Below, one piece after another: positions 62,694 through 64,000 of a DNA stretch of 64,000 bases. Below the pieces are notes generated by a model. The model had not been told where the DNA came from and made no database searches. It was given only the letters and a program-made list of their open reading frames with translations. The stretch is from the NCBI RefSeq assembly GCF_003052515.2, contig NZ_QARE02000002.1:186001-250000 (forward strand), in the 5' to 3' direction. Both the position numbers and the translations under genes were made by a program. The stretch is from Pseudomonas sp. RIT409. Lineage in GTDB: Bacteria > Pseudomonadota > Gammaproteobacteria > Pseudomonadales > Pseudomonadaceae. Position 1 is the stretch's first letter; the number at the start of each line of letters is the position of its first letter.

Positions 62694-63437
62694 TCAACGT
62701 TTATCCAGCGAATAAACGAAGGGTGCGACGACTTCCAGAGTGCCGTTGTTGAGCAATTCGGCCGGTGGTTTGGGCAGCGGCTGGGCGCGGCGGATCATTT
62801 CCAGCGTGGCCCTGTCCAGCGACGCACTGCCCGAACCGCCTGCGATTTCATACGACAGAACGCGACCTTCCCCATCCACCACGAAGCGCAGACGGTTGAT
62901 GCCTTGCATGCCACGACGGCGCGCATCTTCCGGATAGCGCTTGTACTTGGCCAGATGGCGCAGCAAATCGCCCTGCCACGTCGGCAGCGCAGTACTCGGC
63001 GGCGCGGGAGGCGCTTGCTCGGGGGCTGCCGATTTTTCCGGCTTGGCGTTGGAGGGAGGCGTGTCTACCGGCTTCTCATCGGCAGGCTTCTCTTCCTTCG
63101 GCGGCTCGACCTTTTTCACCGGCTTGGGTGGCTGGGGTTTCGGCTTTGGCTTGACCGGCTTTGGAACCGCGATTTCAGGCTTCGGCGCTTCGGCAACAGG
63201 CGGAATCGGCGGAGGCTCTTCCGGCGCAGGCGGCTGAGGTGGTTGAACCACTTTCGGCGGTGGCGGCGGCGCGGGCTCCGGAACGGGTGCCAGCTCGATC
63301 ATCATCGCCGCCGGAGGCAGTTCGATGGCCTGCGGCGCGGACCAGTGCAGCGCAATGAAAATCGCCACAGCATGGACCGCCAGCACCAACAACAGACTAC
63401 CGCTATAGCGCGTCAGTTTTTGGCGCGTATTGATCAT
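62694..63437 (-). CDS. tonB: Energy transducer TonB
   Basis: A 247-residue protein: a cytoplasmic N-terminus with one membrane helix (about 12-32, LLLVLAVHAVAIFIALHW), a long Pro/Lys-rich spacer (about 50-135) crossing the periplasm, and a C-terminal TonB domain (YPEDARRRGMQGINRLRFVVDGEGRVLSYEIAGGSGSASLDRAT). With ExbB and ExbD it uses the proton motive force to drive outer-membrane receptors for iron-siderophores and other ligands. Its start overlaps the exbD stop by 4 bases. Confidence 0.95.
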   Translation of the reverse strand: MINTRQKLTRYSGSLLLVLAVHAVAIFIALHWSAPQAIELPPAAMMIELAPVPEPAPPPPPKVVQPPQPPAPEEPPPIPPVAEAPKPEIAVPKPVKPKPKPQPPKPVKKVEPPKEEKPADEKPVDTPPSNAKPEKSAAPEQAPPAPPSTALPTWQGDLLRHLAKYKRYPEDARRRGMQGINRLRFVVDGEGRVLSYEIAGGSGSASLDRATLEMIRRAQPLPKPPAELLNNGTLEVVAPFVYSLDKR

Positions 63438-63859
63438 TTCTTACCAACCGTCTCGAGACCCACCAGACCGACCTTCAGGTAACCGGCACCGCGCAGCAGG
63501 TTCATGACCTCCATCAGGTCGCCGTAATCCACGCCCTTGTCGGCCTGGAAGAAAATAGTCGTGTCTTTCTTGCCCTTGGTCTTGGCGTCCAGCACGGGGC
63601 CGATCTGCTCGCGCGCGACTTTTTCGTCACCCAGGTACAGGCTCTGATCGGCTTTGACGCTCAGGAATACAGGCTTCTCGGGCCTTGGTGCAGGCTTCGC
63701 CGTGGAGGCAGGCAGGTCGACTTTGATGTCCACCGTCGCCAGCGGCGCGGCCACCATGAAGATGATCAGCAGCACCAACATGACGTCGATGAACGGCGTC
63801 ACGTTGATTTCGTGGTTCTCGGCGAGGTCATCGCCACCTTCGTTGAGATGCAGGCCCAT
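63434..63859 (-). CDS. exbD: TonB-system protein ExbD
   Basis: A 141-residue protein with one N-terminal helix (about 18-38, NVTPFIDVMLVLLIIFMVAAPLATVDIKVDLP) carrying the proton-relay aspartate (Asp25 in FIDVMLV), and a periplasmic C-terminal domain. It forms the proton channel with ExbB. It overlaps tonB by 4 bases and starts 3 bases after the exbB stop, so exbB-exbD-tonB form one operon. Confidence 0.95.
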   Translation of the reverse strand: MGLHLNEGGDDLAENHEINVTPFIDVMLVLLIIFMVAAPLATVDIKVDLPASTAKPAPRPEKPVFLSVKADQSLYLGDEKVAREQIGPVLDAKTKGKKDTTIFFQADKGVDYGDLMEVMNLLRGAGYLKVGLVGLETVGKK

Positions 63860-63862
63860 GGT

Positions 63863-64000
63863 TTACCCCATCTTGACCATGTGCGGTGCCGGGCTACGCT
63901 CGGCGGTCGGCTGGTGATCCAGGTCTCGGCTGACCAGCAGCAGGACCTGAGCCGACGCATCCGACACCTGGGCTTTGTAGCCGGCGATGGAGCGGGCGAA
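63863..64000 (-). CDS. exbB: TonB-system protein ExbB, C-terminal end
   Basis: Only the last 45 codons are in the window; the rest continues past base 64000. The end reads FARSIAGYKAQVSDASAQVL, then LLVSRDLDHQPTAERSPAPH, a typical ExbB C-terminus (helix with ARSIAGYKA, then a flexible tail). Together with exbD and tonB this completes a TonB energising operon. Confidence 0.92.
   Translation of the reverse strand, partial: FARSIAGYKAQVSDASAQVLLLVSRDLDHQPTAERSPAPHMVKMG

Overview
The window is chromosomal DNA of a Pseudomonas, most likely of the fluorescens/syringae/putida side of the genus. The evidence is high-GC coding sequence, Pseudomonas-type proteins throughout, REP-like intergenic repeats of the CTGTAGGAGCG type, and a gene order (uvrD, pycR-pycAB, aspA, purEK, pstSCAB-phoU, phoBR, ubiCA, rubredoxin genes, recG-oxyR) that I recall lying in one part of the P. 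aeruginosa map not far from the replication origin. I see no prophage, insertion sequence, CRISPR array, rRNA or tRNA gene.

Layout. 1-5200: end of a CPA2 cation/proton antiporter, a SMI1/KNR4-like protein, a Tim44-domain membrane protein and the helicase UvrD. 5400-13250: a membrane GGDEF-EAL protein, an RpiR-type regulator, a small PA3496-like protein, and the LysR gene pycR divergent from the two-subunit pyruvate carboxylase genes pycA-pycB. 13350-21100: an autotransporter, two GNAT acetyltransferases and a PaiB-like flavoprotein in one transcription direction, a divergent MocR regulator, and a YeeE/YedE transporter. 21200-32050: transketolase, a bestrophin-like channel, an acetylpolyamine module (AraC regulator, deacetylase, binding protein), then asparaginase, an AGCS symporter and aspartase. 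32290-40040: a HypT-like LysR regulator, a small secreted metzincin, purE-purK behind a leader terminator, small membrane and periplasmic proteins, a hexose-6-phosphate mutarotase, a thioesterase and an MFS transporter.

40290-53320 is a phosphate-control block: pstS with a triple Pho box, then pstC-pstA-pstB-phoU with its own Pho box, a CheY-like regulator, an M23 peptidase, a CorC-like protein, phoR and phoB. PstSCAB imports phosphate, PhoU relays the uptake state to PhoR, and PhoR phosphorylates PhoB, which binds the Pho boxes upstream of pstS, pstC and phoB. 53400-64000: a small COG4315-type secreted protein, ubiC-ubiA, rubredoxin and its reductase, HU, an SCP2-like protein, a YbaK-HDOD fusion, recG, oxyR and tonB-exbD-exbB (exbB cut by the window end).

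The most unusual signal is a run of DnaA-box-like nonamers inside the MocR gene (18528-18630). Five copies are spaced exactly 12 bp apart and use codons that are rare in this genome. A sixth perfect copy lies in another reading frame, and two more perfect boxes lie within 2.5 kb on the same strand. This looks like a DnaA-binding or DnaA-titration site hidden in a coding region. Other points are a beta-propeller-like insertion in PstC paired with a coiled-coil insertion in PstA, interlocked Pho boxes between phoB and the COG4315 gene, a terminator in the purE leader, and a hairpin touching the autotransporter start codon.
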